64,000 nucleotides of DNA. It comes from Phycisphaerales bacterium (GTDB lineage: Bacteria > Planctomycetota > Phycisphaerae > Phycisphaerales > UBA1924). Under the pieces are notes generated by a model, which ran no database searches, had not been told where the DNA came from, and saw nothing but the letters and a program-made list of their open reading frames with translations. Of this stretch, positions 36,547-45,463 are shown one piece after another; the stretch's first letter is position 1, and each line of letters opens with the position of its first letter. Location: contig JAJDCZ010000022.1 of assembly GCA_029260555.1 (NCBI GenBank), positions 1 through 64,000 on the forward strand. The letters are read 5' to 3'. A program made the position numbers and the translations under genes.

Positions 36547-36658
36547 GCTCGAGCAAGGCTCATGATCAGCCTCGGTTTAGCTGGGGCAGATACTCAAACG
36601 AAGAACCACATATTGACTCACAGGCTGGGTGATTCGACCCTCCCTGTCATGTGAGGTC

Positions 36659-36691
36659 CGGCCCGGTGCGCTTCGTGCGTTCCGGGCCGGT
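36659..36691 (+). promoter_or_regulatory. Strong hairpin just upstream of the SDR gene
   Basis: CCGGCCCGG (36659-36667) pairs with CCGGGCCGG (36683-36691), with an inner GCGC/GTGC stem and TTC loop. It has no T-run and ends 11 bases before ATG 36703, so it may act on the translation start or stop the upstream transcript. Confidence 0.55.
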
Positions 36692-36702
36692 ACTCTTAGG
36701 GC

Positions 36703-37473
36703 ATGAGTGATGAACTTTCAGGACGGATTGGAATCGTTACGGGTGCAAGTGCGGGGATCGGACTTGCAATCGTGCATGATCTGGTAAAGCGGGGGGCACG
36801 AGTGGTTGCCAACGCCAGGCGTGAAGATCGGTTGATTGAGTTGCAAGATGAGCTGTGTGCAGATCGGATCGCGGTGGTCGTGGGTGATGCTGCTCAGGCG
36901 TCAACGATCGATGAGATGTTTCAGCGGGCAGAATCAGCATTTGGCAGCCAGGCCGATCTGGTGGTGGTGAATGCGGGCCGGGGGCTTCGGGGGAGTGTGA
37001 CAGATTCCAATGAGGATGAATGGGAGCAGATGATCCAGACGAACCTGGTGGGAGCAGCACGGCTGATGCGGAGGGCTGCGAATCATCTGGCGGGATTGGT
37101 CGATGATGAATCCTGGCAGGAGAGGGCACGGGATATTGTGGTGCTGGGTTCAAATGTGGGCCGGCATATATCGCCTTTCAGCTCGATGTATGGGTCAACA
37201 AAGTTTGCGGTGAACTCGCTGGCGGAGGCGCTGCGACGCGAGCTTGCGTCCAAAGGCGTGCGGGTGACGCTGATTGAGCCCGGAGTGGTGCAAAGTGAGT
37301 TTCAGGATGTCGCGGGGTATGAAATGGAGAGTTTCGGGCAATTCATGGATGGGATTGGTCCGGTGCTGGTGCCTGAGGATGTGGCGCGGGTGGTGGGATT
37401 TATTGTGAGTCTGCCGATCCATGTGCATGTCAATGATGTGGTGATTCGGCCGACGAGGCAGGAATATCCATAA
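36703..37473 (+). CDS. Short-chain dehydrogenase/reductase
   Basis: 256 residues, classical SDR. NAD(P) motif TGASAGIG (14-21), NAGRG near 89-93, catalytic Ser-Tyr-Lys in VLGSNVGRHISPFSSMYGSTK, and VRVTLIEPGVVQSEF. The arginine after strand 2 (NARREDRL) suggests NADP preference. The substrate is unknown; the sequence resembles the YdfG-like serine/3-hydroxy acid dehydrogenases. Confidence 0.88.
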   Translation: MSDELSGRIGIVTGASAGIGLAIVHDLVKRGARVVANARREDRLIELQDELCADRIAVVVGDAAQASTIDEMFQRAESAFGSQADLVVVNAGRGLRGSVTDSNEDEWEQMIQTNLVGAARLMRRAANHLAGLVDDESWQERARDIVVLGSNVGRHISPFSSMYGSTKFAVNSLAEALRRELASKGVRVTLIEPGVVQSEFQDVAGYEMESFGQFMDGIGPVLVPEDVARVVGFIVSLPIHVHVNDVVIRPTRQEYP

Positions 37474-37496
37474 ATTTGCGGGGTGAGTCAAAGGGG

Positions 37497-37566
37497 GATC
37501 GGGCGCGGGGGACGGGGTGGGGGGACGGGGTGGGGGGGTGGAGTGGGGGGGTGGAGGGTGGTGGGA
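37497..37566 (+). repeat. G-run repeats after the SDR gene
   Basis: Runs of four to seven G separated by A, AC or T (GGGGACGGGGTGG-type units). Quadruplex-prone, with no coding role evident. Confidence 0.65.
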
Positions 37567-37598
37567 ATAACTTTCATGACTCGGGAGTTTGTTCAAAC

Positions 37599-37859
37599 AT
37601 GATGAACACACAGAATCCTGATGGAGCTGATCGAGGTGCGGATGGATGTAAACCTGGCTCAGCGAGCGGAGGATGCAGATCGGGGATTTGCACTTCATGT
37701 CCGGGAACCTATGTGATTGGGTCATTCATGTTGGCTCTTGCTGGCACTATGGTCTTTGATGTATCTGACGAGCAGAAGCGGGTTGTTATGCTGGCAGAAG
37801 TGGGTGTAGGGGTGGGGGCATGGATTCTGGTGAGCGTGCTTCATCGAATACGGTTTTGA
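37599..37859 (+). CDS. Small Cys-rich protein with two membrane helices
   Basis: 86 residues. A hydrophilic N-terminus (to ~35) carries four cysteines (DGCKPG, GGCRSGICTSCPG), followed by two membrane helices (40-55 and 67-83). GGGAG is 11 bases upstream of ATG 37599. The cysteines could bind metal or an Fe-S cluster. I do not recognise the family. Confidence 0.5.
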   Translation: MMNTQNPDGADRGADGCKPGSASGGCRSGICTSCPGTYVIGSFMLALAGTMVFDVSDEQKRVVMLAEVGVGVGAWILVSVLHRIRF

Positions 37860-37890
37860 TCTCGCTGAGCATGATGCGAGGCACGATCGT

Positions 37891-38274
37891 TTATGCCTGA
37901 TCGTTGATCTTGGCAGACAGGCGTGCGAGTTGAAGCTCGACGCGTTTGATTTCTCGTGTGACGACTGTGGTGTTCATTTCCATGAACGACCAGAGCTTGA
38001 GCATTGCGATGCTCTGAATCGTAAAGAAGATGCCGATGGTCCACTTGATGAGTGTTTGTGTGTTATCAGTTGAGAAGGCCTGTATTAAAAACCAGACACA
38101 AAGGCCCATCATCATGAGCGTGAAAAAGACAGCCATCGCAGTGATAAACCGGTGTCTTTGGGTGAATGTCTGCGTGGCAAGTTGAAGCATGGATGGATCG
38201 GGGCCGATTTTATCCAGAGCGATAGCATCTTCTTCAGAAAGTGCTTCAGCGATAAGTTTGTCGATGTCGTTCAT
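37891..38274 (-). CDS. DUF6768-like membrane protein partner of an ECF sigma factor
   Basis: 127 residues: a cytoplasmic start (MNDIDKLIAEALSEEDA), two membrane helices (50-71 and 84-101), then LKLWSFMEMNTTVVTREIKRVELQLARL, the typical ending of DUF6768-like proteins that follow sigma genes. The start is one base after the sigma gene stop. A modulating role toward the sigma factor is inferred from this linkage. A longer reading frame upstream is within the sigma gene. Confidence 0.72.
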   Translation of the reverse strand: MNDIDKLIAEALSEEDAIALDKIGPDPSMLQLATQTFTQRHRFITAMAVFFTLMMMGLCVWFLIQAFSTDNTQTLIKWTIGIFFTIQSIAMLKLWSFMEMNTTVVTREIKRVELQLARLSAKINDQA

Positions 38275-38275
38275 G

Positions 38276-38824
38276 TCATATTTCCTTTTCAAGTACCGCA
38301 ATTGTGTCTTTGAGCCGGGAGCGTGCGGCGTGCAAGCGGCTTTTGACAGTGCCTGAGGGAACCCCCAGGAGTTCAGCAATTTGTTCGATAGCCAAATCTC
38401 TGGCGTAATGCAGAACCAGAATCGATCGGTGATCTTCGTTCAAGCGTTTGAGTGCGTGCTGGACGAGTTGGCGAGTCGAGGTGATCTCGTTGGGATCGGG
38501 CTGGTGGACAGGCGGAGTGTTTTTTTCGTATTTTTGCCTGCGTTTTTTACTTCGGTGCATGTCGGTCGCTTTGTTGGCAACAATTCGTAATGCCCATGCG
38601 GGGAATCGAGCAGGATCGTCCAGCCGATGCAGATTTTGTGCGATGGAAATCCATGCGTTCTGTACGATGTCGTTTGTGGTGGAGTGGTCATCACAGAGTT
38701 TGCGAGCAAAGGCGATGAGTCTGGGGTGCCAGCGCGTGACCAGTGCTGCAAGGGCTTTGGGCGAGCCCGATCTTGCGAGCATGACAAGCATTTCGTCTTC
38801 GATCTGTTGTGCTGAGCGTTTCAT
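38276..38824 (-). CDS. ECF-type RNA polymerase sigma factor (third of three)
   Basis: 182 residues. Region 2: TTNDIVQNAWISIAQNLHRLDDPARFPAWALRIVANKA; region 4: LNEDHRSILVLHYARDLAIEQIAELLGVPSGTVKSRLHAARSRLKD. Compact and full-length. Operon with the following DUF6768-like membrane protein gene. Confidence 0.9.
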   Translation of the reverse strand: MKRSAQQIEDEMLVMLARSGSPKALAALVTRWHPRLIAFARKLCDDHSTTNDIVQNAWISIAQNLHRLDDPARFPAWALRIVANKATDMHRSKKRRQKYEKNTPPVHQPDPNEITSTRQLVQHALKRLNEDHRSILVLHYARDLAIEQIAELLGVPSGTVKSRLHAARSRLKDTIAVLEKEI

Positions 38825-38884
38825 GGCTGGTATCAGGAAGGTCGCCTGCTGAGTTCATGGGGTTCAGTTGGTTTACCATCATGC

Positions 38885-38922
38885 ACAAAAAAACGCCTCC
38901 AGACGAGCTGGGGGCGTTTTAT
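38885..38922. terminator. Terminator of gdhA, usable on both strands
   Basis: AACGCCTCCAG (38892-38902) / CTGGGGGCGTT (38908-38918) with A-run on the left and TTTATTTT on the right. For the minus-strand gdhA gene it is followed by seven T. Confidence 0.85.
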
Positions 38923-38942
38923 TTTCAGCTGGATATTGAGAT

Positions 38943-40346
38943 TTACGGGAAGATGCCTCGAACAGCGTAGGTCTTGCCAATGTGCTCAAGGGATGCAATG
39001 AAGGCTGCGGTTCGCATGTCACAGTCATAATGTTGACGGGCGAGCTTGGTCCTGCGAGCAGCCATGATCATGTGCTTGTTGAGTTCGCGGTCGACGGTTT
39101 CTTCATCCCAGAATACATTGGATTTGTTCTGGACCCATTCAAAGTAAGAAACGGTGACGCCACCAGAGTTGCACAGGATTGCGGGGAGAACCTCGATGCC
39201 TTTTTCCATAAGAGCGCGATCGCCAGCGGGTGTGCAGGGGGCGTTGGCAGCTTCAGCAACAACCTTGCAGTTGATCAGGGCTGCCTGCTCTTCCTTGATC
39301 ATCTGCTCAAGAGCAGCTGGGATGAAAACATCAACCGGCGTTGTGTAGAACTCGCTCTCGGTGATGGCGGTGGCACCCGCAGCGACATTGTTGCCAGATG
39401 CTGTGGAGGTGTTTGCTTTTTCAAAGCCTCCAACGCCACCATTTTCGACGCAATATTGAGCCAGAGCGTGGCAATCAAGCCCGCCTTCATTGCTGATGGC
39501 ACCGGTGTGGTCCATGACCGCGACGACTTTGGCCCCCATGCCCTGCAGGATTCTTGAAGCCCACGAGCCGACATTGCCAAAGCCCAGAACCGATACCTTC
39601 ATGCCTTCGATGGGGATGCCTTCTTCGGGGAGCATTTCGACAAGGACATCGACAACGCCTTGGCCGGTGGCTTTTTCGCGACCGAGTGAGCCACCGATTT
39701 CGATGGGCTTGCCGGTGACAACGCGTCTGCCGTCAGCCTGGTTGGCACCACTTTGTGACATCTGGTAGGTGTCTGCGATCCACGCCATGACTTGTGCGGT
39801 GGTTCCGACATCAGGTGCGGGGATGTCATAATCGGGACCGATTTCGTTTGTGATGGCACTGGTGAATCGTCTGGCAACGCGTTGGAGTTCGCCAGTTGAA
39901 AGTTCACGGGGATTGCATTTGACGCCACCCTTTCCGCCACCCAGAGGCAGGCGAGAAAGAGAGCACTTCATGCTCATGAGCAGTGCGAGTGATTTGACAT
40001 CATCAAGATTGACATCCGGGTGGAAGCGAAGGCCGCCCTTGTACGGGCCGAGCGAGTTGTTGTGTTGAACGCGATAGCCTTTAAAGAGCTTGTAGTGACC
40101 ATCATCCATGCGAACGGGGAAGTGAACCATGATCTCGTTCTTGGGCTGAGCGAGAATAATTTTAACACGGTGTGGGAGTTCAATGAGTTCTGAAGCGACA
40201 AGCATCTGACCAACAGTCTGTCGGTAGAGATTGTCGGGATCTCGGGGAAAGTCGAGTTCGTCAAACACGGCATTGTTATCTGGCAACAGATTCGAGACAT
40301 TTGTGTCTTTGGTCGCAGTACTCGTACTCATCGCAATGGGTTCCAT
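38943..40346 (-). CDS. gdhA: Glutamate dehydrogenase
   Basis: 467 residues. Interconverts glutamate and 2-oxoglutarate plus ammonia. Glu/Leu/Phe/Val dehydrogenase motifs: GPYKGGLRFHPDV, the catalytic-lysine block LPLGGGKGGVKCNP, DIPAPDVGT, and the dinucleotide fold VSLGFGNVGSWA-like stretch (SVLGFGNVGSW). Hexameric enzymes of this size are usual. The start may be ATG 40331, which has GGAA suitably spaced. A 24-bp dyad lies 52 bases upstream. Confidence 0.93.
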   Translation of the reverse strand: MEPIAMSTSTATKDTNVSNLLPDNNAVFDELDFPRDPDNLYRQTVGQMLVASELIELPHRVKIILAQPKNEIMVHFPVRMDDGHYKLFKGYRVQHNNSLGPYKGGLRFHPDVNLDDVKSLALLMSMKCSLSRLPLGGGKGGVKCNPRELSTGELQRVARRFTSAITNEIGPDYDIPAPDVGTTAQVMAWIADTYQMSQSGANQADGRRVVTGKPIEIGGSLGREKATGQGVVDVLVEMLPEEGIPIEGMKVSVLGFGNVGSWASRILQGMGAKVVAVMDHTGAISNEGGLDCHALAQYCVENGGVGGFEKANTSTASGNNVAAGATAITESEFYTTPVDVFIPAALEQMIKEEQAALINCKVVAEAANAPCTPAGDRALMEKGIEVLPAILCNSGGVTVSYFEWVQNKSNVFWDEETVDRELNKHMIMAARRTKLARQHYDCDMRTAAFIASLEHIGKTYAVRGIFP

Positions 40347-40398
40347 TCGTACGAAGGGTGAATGAATCAGGCTGCTCTTGCAGTCTTTTATTAGTCAA

Positions 40399-40422
40399 AT
40401 CTAAACACACGCATGTTTAGAT
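40399..40422. promoter_or_regulatory. Operator-like dyad upstream of gdhA
   Basis: Perfect 9-bp inverted repeat ATCTAAACA (40399-40407), CACGCA spacer, TGTTTAGAT (40414-40422). On the minus strand it is followed directly by TTGACT (40398-40393), which could be a -35 box, so it is placed like an activator or repressor site for gdhA. Confidence 0.55.
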
Positions 40423-40514
40423 CGTTGATCCTAGGCTACAGGGTTTGCAGATCCCACAGAATCGGATTCTTGAATCGTTTTTCAAGGCAGGACATATCGG
40501 TCTAAGCTGCTGTT

Positions 40515-40973
40515 ATGCATATCGACCAAATAGACGGATCAGACAAGAATGCGGAGAAAAGACCGGGCGAGGAAGGGGCGGCTGCGGGGACGGTGCTGTA
40601 TGTCGCCAGCGATCTGATCTGGGCGACGAAGATCAAGAGCACAGGTGAAGCAATCGGTGTGAGTTGCAGGCCGATTCGGAACATGGAGATGTTGAATCAA
40701 AGGCTTGATGACTGCCCAGTATCAGGCGTGGTGGTGGACCTTGAAGCTGGAGCGTTTGGGATCGATGTTATCGGTCAACTCAAGGGTGAGAGAAGTGGGG
40801 GAGAGGGGCTTGGGGGCGGCGGGAGTGGATCAATAAGAGTGGTGGCGTTTGGGCCTCATGTTGCTCGGGAACTCTTTGATCAAGCCCGCGAGGCTGGGGC
40901 TGATGTCGTGCTGGCGCGTGGGGTATTTGCCTCAAACCTGCCTCAGGTCTTGCTGGATCTGAGTGCGAGGTAG
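40515..40973 (+). CDS. Receiver-like (degenerate response-regulator) protein
   Basis: 152 residues. The alpha/beta pattern VLYVASDLIWATKIKSTGEAIG, VVVDLEAGAFGIDVI, IRVVAFGPHVARELFDQAREAGADVVLARG parallels a receiver domain, with Asp in VVVDL at the phosphoacceptor strand, but the acidic pair near the start is not clear. A Gly/Ser linker interrupts it near residue 95. Function unknown. Confidence 0.5.
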   Translation: MHIDQIDGSDKNAEKRPGEEGAAAGTVLYVASDLIWATKIKSTGEAIGVSCRPIRNMEMLNQRLDDCPVSGVVVDLEAGAFGIDVIGQLKGERSGGEGLGGGGSGSIRVVAFGPHVARELFDQAREAGADVVLARGVFASNLPQVLLDLSAR

Positions 40974-41282
40974 TGACGAGACCTTTTTGTCAGCTTATGG
41001 CCAGTGGCGAGAGGGATCGGAAGGGGGAGCAGGATGGGGGCAGAGAGGGGAGTGAAAGTGGGGGGTATTGGCGATTGCGGGTGTTGATGCCTAGTGTCTG
41101 GTTCCAATATCCAGAGTTGGGCCGATGTTTCCACGCGCGTGGATCGGTTATATGTAAGGTTACAGCTTCGCGTGGCGGAGTTGATTTTGGCGGTCTGGGG
41201 TCAGGATGGCTGAGGATTTTTCGCAGGCACGAAAGTGCTGGCAGGCGAAGAGCAATCAGCCCTGGGAAGAAGCGAAACAACA
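40974..41282 (+). other. Leader region of rpsA (about 310 bp)
   Basis: No gene. Contains G-run stretches (41025-41068), a 14-bp palindrome TCCACGCGCGTGGA at 41130-41143 and a TATATG hexamer at 41149-41154. A promoter and a structured leader for the S1 gene are expected here, but boxes cannot be assigned reliably. Confidence 0.45.
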
Positions 41283-43034
41283 ATGGTAGATGAGATTCTG
41301 ATTCACTCACTTGGCACGGTAGACAGCGACGCACAGGCGCTTTTGGACGAAGCGTTTGCAGGCCAGGACGAAGGCATGGAGGCGTTGCTCGGGGATGAGA
41401 CCAAGGAACTGACCCCCGGGAAGCTGATCAAGGGCCGCATCATCGGCATGGCTGGCGATGATGTTGTGATCGAGGTTGGGCTTAAAAGCGAGGGGTTGAT
41501 CCCCAAAGACGAGTTCGACAACATCCAGGACATCAAGATTGGCGACAGCGTCGATGTGCTGCTGGAGAACCTGGAAGGCCCCACCGGACTGGTCGAGCTT
41601 TCCAAGAGGCGTGCTGATCGAATCATTAACTGGCAGCGGATCATCGATACGACCAAAGAGGATGATGTGGTCGAAGGCATGGTGATGCGCAAGATCAAGG
41701 GTGGGCTTTTGATTGATATCGGCGTGCCGGTGTTTCTGCCTGCTTCACAAGTGGATATCCGCAGGCCTGGCGATGTGGGGCAATACATCGGCAAGAAGAT
41801 CCGTGCGGTGATTCTCAAGATTGACATTGAAAGGCGCAACATCGTCATCAGCCGTCGCAAGCTGATCGAGGAAGAACGCTCTGACGCCAAGAAACGCCTG
41901 CTTGAGAAGATCAATATCGGCGACATCGTCGAAGGTACGGTCAAGAACATCGCAGACTTTGGTGCATTTGTGGATCTGGGCGGGATCGACGGCCTGCTTC
42001 ATATCACGGATATGTCGTGGAACCGAATCAACCATCCCTCAGAGCTTGTGAAGATCGACGAGAAGATCGAAATCAAGATTCTGTCCATCGATATGAACAA
42101 AGAGAAGATCGCTCTTGGTCTCAAGCAGAAGGATGCAAGTCCCTGGGAAGAAGTCGAAGAACGGTTCCCCGTGGGTTCTCGCACCACAGGCGAGGTGGTC
42201 AACATCATGTCCTACGGTGCGTTCATCAAGCTTGACGATGGCGTCGAAGGCCTGGTGCACATCTCTGAGATGTCATGGACCCGCCGGGTCAATCACCCCT
42301 CAGAAATCATCAACCCCGGCGATCAGATCGAAGTGGTTGTCCTTGATATTGACAAGAACAAGCAGGAAATCAGCCTGGGCATCAAGCAGACCGAGGTGAA
42401 CCCCTGGGAGTTGGTTGCAGAGAAGTATCCTTCAGGAACGATCATCGAAGGCCCGGTGCGGAACCTGGCCAACTATGGCGCTTTCGTGGAGATCGAACCC
42501 GGAATCGATGGCCTCTTGCACATCTCGGATATGTCCTGGACCAAGAAGATCACGCATCCCAACGAGTTGATCAAGAAGGGCGACGAGATCAAGTGCGTGG
42601 TGCTGGAAGTCGATCAGGACAAGCAGCGCGTGAGCCTGGGTATGAAGCAGCTTAGTGAAGACCCGTGGGTCACAGCGATTCCCGAGCATTACAAGCCGGG
42701 CATGGTCGTTCGAGGCACCATCACCAAGATCACCAACTTTGGTGTGTTTGTTGAGTTGGAGGATGATCTGGAAGGCCTGCTTCACATCTCCGAACTTGCT
42801 GATCACAAGGTGGAAAACCCGCAGGATGTGGTCAAGGCTGGCGAAGAGGTCGATGTCAAAATCCTCCGCGTCGATACGCAGGATCGCAAGATCGGCCTGT
42901 CACTCAAGAGAGCCCAGTGGGGCGATGTGGCAGATGGCTCGGGCGATGAGGCTGGCCAAAAAGCCAATGATCTTCCCAAACGCGGCGGCATGGATGACCA
43001 CGGCTCAATGGGTACGGACAAAATCTCGTTCTGA
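41283..43034 (+). CDS. rpsA: 30S ribosomal protein S1
   Basis: 583 residues. Six S1 RNA-binding repeats are visible, for example GKLIKGRIIGMAGDDVVIEVG, DVVEGMVMRKIKGGLLIDIG and then four near-identical repeats of the type G-x-VxxIxxFGAFVDLGGIDGLLHITDMSW. It promotes translation initiation of mRNAs with weak Shine-Dalgarno sites, relevant here because many genes lack good ones. The start MVDEILIHSLG has only a weak GGAAGAAG upstream. Confidence 0.95.
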   Translation: MVDEILIHSLGTVDSDAQALLDEAFAGQDEGMEALLGDETKELTPGKLIKGRIIGMAGDDVVIEVGLKSEGLIPKDEFDNIQDIKIGDSVDVLLENLEGPTGLVELSKRRADRIINWQRIIDTTKEDDVVEGMVMRKIKGGLLIDIGVPVFLPASQVDIRRPGDVGQYIGKKIRAVILKIDIERRNIVISRRKLIEEERSDAKKRLLEKINIGDIVEGTVKNIADFGAFVDLGGIDGLLHITDMSWNRINHPSELVKIDEKIEIKILSIDMNKEKIALGLKQKDASPWEEVEERFPVGSRTTGEVVNIMSYGAFIKLDDGVEGLVHISEMSWTRRVNHPSEIINPGDQIEVVVLDIDKNKQEISLGIKQTEVNPWELVAEKYPSGTIIEGPVRNLANYGAFVEIEPGIDGLLHISDMSWTKKITHPNELIKKGDEIKCVVLEVDQDKQRVSLGMKQLSEDPWVTAIPEHYKPGMVVRGTITKITNFGVFVELEDDLEGLLHISELADHKVENPQDVVKAGEEVDVKILRVDTQDRKIGLSLKRAQWGDVADGSGDEAGQKANDLPKRGGMDDHGSMGTDKISF

Positions 43035-43044
43035 TTGTCCCCCC

Positions 43045-43082
43045 CATTGCCCCCCGGCATTGCCCCCCGGCATGGTCCCCCA
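43045..43082 (-). repeat. 13-bp C-run tandem repeat after rpsA
   Basis: Two perfect copies of CATTGCCCCCCGG (43045-43057, 43058-43070) and a degenerate third. On the minus strand the core GGGGGGCAATG resembles the repeat inside ubiE (GGGGGGAATGG). Confidence 0.8.
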
Positions 43083-43124
43083 CCTGTCCCTCAGTGCTTT
43101 GACGAGGGTCTGAAAAAAGTACTT

Positions 43125-43157
43125 AACCGGCACCCGATCTCGGGTGCCGGTTTTTTG
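43125..43157 (+). terminator. Strong Rho-independent terminator of rpsA
   Basis: ACCGGCACCCGA / TCGGGTGCCGGT (12-bp stem, tiny central loop) followed by a run of six or more T (43151-43156). Confidence 0.9.
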
Positions 43158-43378
43158 TGTCCAGGCTGATTTAGCACAATGCAAGGAAGCTCAGGACAGC
43201 AAGAATCGCTAACTGACGCTGATGGTCGCTGATGGTCAGAATATGTCGCATGGTCAATTTCTCCAGTTGTTACCAAAACAGGTTCAACCGGTATGCCGAA
43301 CTGGTAGCCAGTTGGCATGAAGGCGTCAGGGGCGATAATCTGCGTGTGTCGGTGTCGTGAGAGGGGGACAGTCGCAGG

Positions 43379-45244
43379 GTGGCTAAACGGAAGGGGTATG
43401 GTTTGTCTGGATTGTTGATTCAACGCATCGTTGGCTGTGGTCTGGGAGCAGCGTTGATGTGCCTGAGCGTAGTGGGTGCATCTGGGTTATCAGTCCAGGC
43501 TCAGGTGGCTGAGGGGGGAGCGACCGGGGGGGCGGAGGCTTTTTCAGTGTCGAAGCCTCGCCTGGCGATGCAGGCCTTTGGCTGGGTTCGAGATACGGTT
43601 CGCTCATGGGCGGTGCTGGGCGTTGATCAGGAAGATCCCGTGCCTGGGATTGCATCTGCTGCGGTGACGCTTCGCCTGGGCGGGAAGATTGTGGGTCGAG
43701 GCGGGGATGCTGCGGGGGATGGCCGATCACTGGTGCGGGCACTTCGTGAAGCGCGAAGTGAAGCGTTAAGGCGGCTGCCGATCGATCGTGATGCGACCTA
43801 CGAACAAAGACTGGCTGATGCTGCCCGCCGAATCACCATTTCAATGGAACTCGGGGGGAAGATGGTGCTGATGGATGCAGCATCACTTCAGGAGGTGGCG
43901 ATGATTGTCGCACCCGGGCTTGAAGGGGTCGCGGTTCGTCTGGGCGATACAGTGCAGGCTGTGTTTCCTGAAGCGATGTTGATATCCAGGATCAACGCGG
44001 GACAGGCTGTCGCGGGATTGATCTCTGAAGTGTCAGGCAATGCGAATCTTGCATTCAGTTCCTTGAGTGACCTTCGCGACCAGTCAGGCTTGCGGGTGTA
44101 TCGATTTGAAACAATGCAGATTGCCCAGCCTGCACCCGGTGAGCCGGGCACATTCATGCACAGGGGTGGCAAGGTTGTGCCCATGTCCAGCATGACGATT
44201 GATGGCCTGGTCGAGTTTGCTGATGGTCTGGCCCAGCATCTGATGCACAGGCGATGGCCCGGAGTTGAGCCTTATGGCATGTTCGGGACCATGGACCCGG
44301 TGCAGGGGCGATTCACAAACGGGCTGGCTTCGCCACTGGAACAAGCGACCTGTGCCTATTCGCTGATTCGTTACGCATCGCTCATGCGGGCAGATAAGCA
44401 GATCGCAACGCGCGCAACTGCACAGGCGCACAAGCTCATGCGCGATCTGGCAAAGGTGCTTGAGGATGAGCCAGACCCAGCATCTGATGTGGCATCCGCA
44501 GCCATGTGTGCGGTTGTGCTGATGAACATGAGCGTTCAGGATTCTGAACAGGGGCTCGCGGGGCTGAGTCGGCGTTGTAACGCCAAGCTTGACGAAGCCT
44601 TGGCCCATCCTGCGGGAGTGGATGAGAGGGTGTTGCCTTTGGTTGCCTGGGCAATTGCAATGCGTGTGCAGGTCAGGCCTGGGGAGTTTGAAGGGGCGCA
44701 ACAGTTGGTTCGGGAGTTGTTTTTACAGAGTCTCGACGGGCAGGTCGTTGGCATGATGCCCTGGCTGGGGTGGGCTGAGCTTGCGATTTCAAAGGGGGAG
44801 CCGGAGGTGCCTGTAAAAGTGGCGTTGGAGCGCATGCGGGATCGGGTGTGGGCGCACCAACTGACTGTGCGTGATGCTGGTGATGATTCAGCAGATCTGG
44901 TGGGGGGGATTGTGTTTACAAAGTCCAGCAATCCGCTTCCAAGCTGGAACACAGCCCGGGCGGTGGCGTTTTTAGCGACGATGCTGGGCGATCCCAGACT
45001 GACTGCAAAGGACGACCAATCAGGTCAGATTGTCAAACTTCTGGGTTCGCTCAGGTTTTTGAAGCAGCTTTCTGCACGCGAAGCTGAGACGCATATGTAC
45101 ACATGGCCAGGCCGGGCAAGGTGGGGCGTGCGGGCTGCGCTTTGGGATCAGGAAATGCCGGTTCAGGCGTCCGCTTTGACGCTGTTATGCCTGATTGAGA
45201 CATTGGAGAGCCTGGATCAGATCAGTTCGGATCAGAGCGAGTAA
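43379..45244 (+). CDS. Large secreted protein of unknown function
   Basis: 621 residues. Basic N-terminus and membrane/signal helix (18-42, ending VQAQ). The region up to about 240 contains strands and an ALREARSEALRRLP helix that recalls AMMECR1-type segments; residues ~290-610 are all-helical (paired helices such as LMRDLAKVLEDEP, TARAVAFLATMLG), compatible with an alpha/alpha toroid. The start is GTG 43379 with GGGGGA upstream. No gene partner is evident. Functional assignment not possible. Confidence 0.6.
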   Translation: MAKRKGYGLSGLLIQRIVGCGLGAALMCLSVVGASGLSVQAQVAEGGATGGAEAFSVSKPRLAMQAFGWVRDTVRSWAVLGVDQEDPVPGIASAAVTLRLGGKIVGRGGDAAGDGRSLVRALREARSEALRRLPIDRDATYEQRLADAARRITISMELGGKMVLMDAASLQEVAMIVAPGLEGVAVRLGDTVQAVFPEAMLISRINAGQAVAGLISEVSGNANLAFSSLSDLRDQSGLRVYRFETMQIAQPAPGEPGTFMHRGGKVVPMSSMTIDGLVEFADGLAQHLMHRRWPGVEPYGMFGTMDPVQGRFTNGLASPLEQATCAYSLIRYASLMRADKQIATRATAQAHKLMRDLAKVLEDEPDPASDVASAAMCAVVLMNMSVQDSEQGLAGLSRRCNAKLDEALAHPAGVDERVLPLVAWAIAMRVQVRPGEFEGAQQLVRELFLQSLDGQVVGMMPWLGWAELAISKGEPEVPVKVALERMRDRVWAHQLTVRDAGDDSADLVGGIVFTKSSNPLPSWNTARAVAFLATMLGDPRLTAKDDQSGQIVKLLGSLRFLKQLSAREAETHMYTWPGRARWGVRAALWDQEMPVQASALTLLCLIETLESLDQISSDQSE

Positions 45245-45463
45245 CAGCATCCAGATATATGCCTTAATCAACGGTTTTTTGCGGGCTTTTTGGGCGTAGA
45301 TGCGCTAGTATTGTCATCGGCAGAATACGCTGGTCAATCGGATTTTGTTCGGCAACATGACAAGTTGCTTTGAACAAGAGATTCGAGCGGTCGGTCTGGT
45401 GCATGATGCACATGGATGGCCGACTGGAAAGCATTGTTTTTACAAGATTTGGAGCACTATTTG

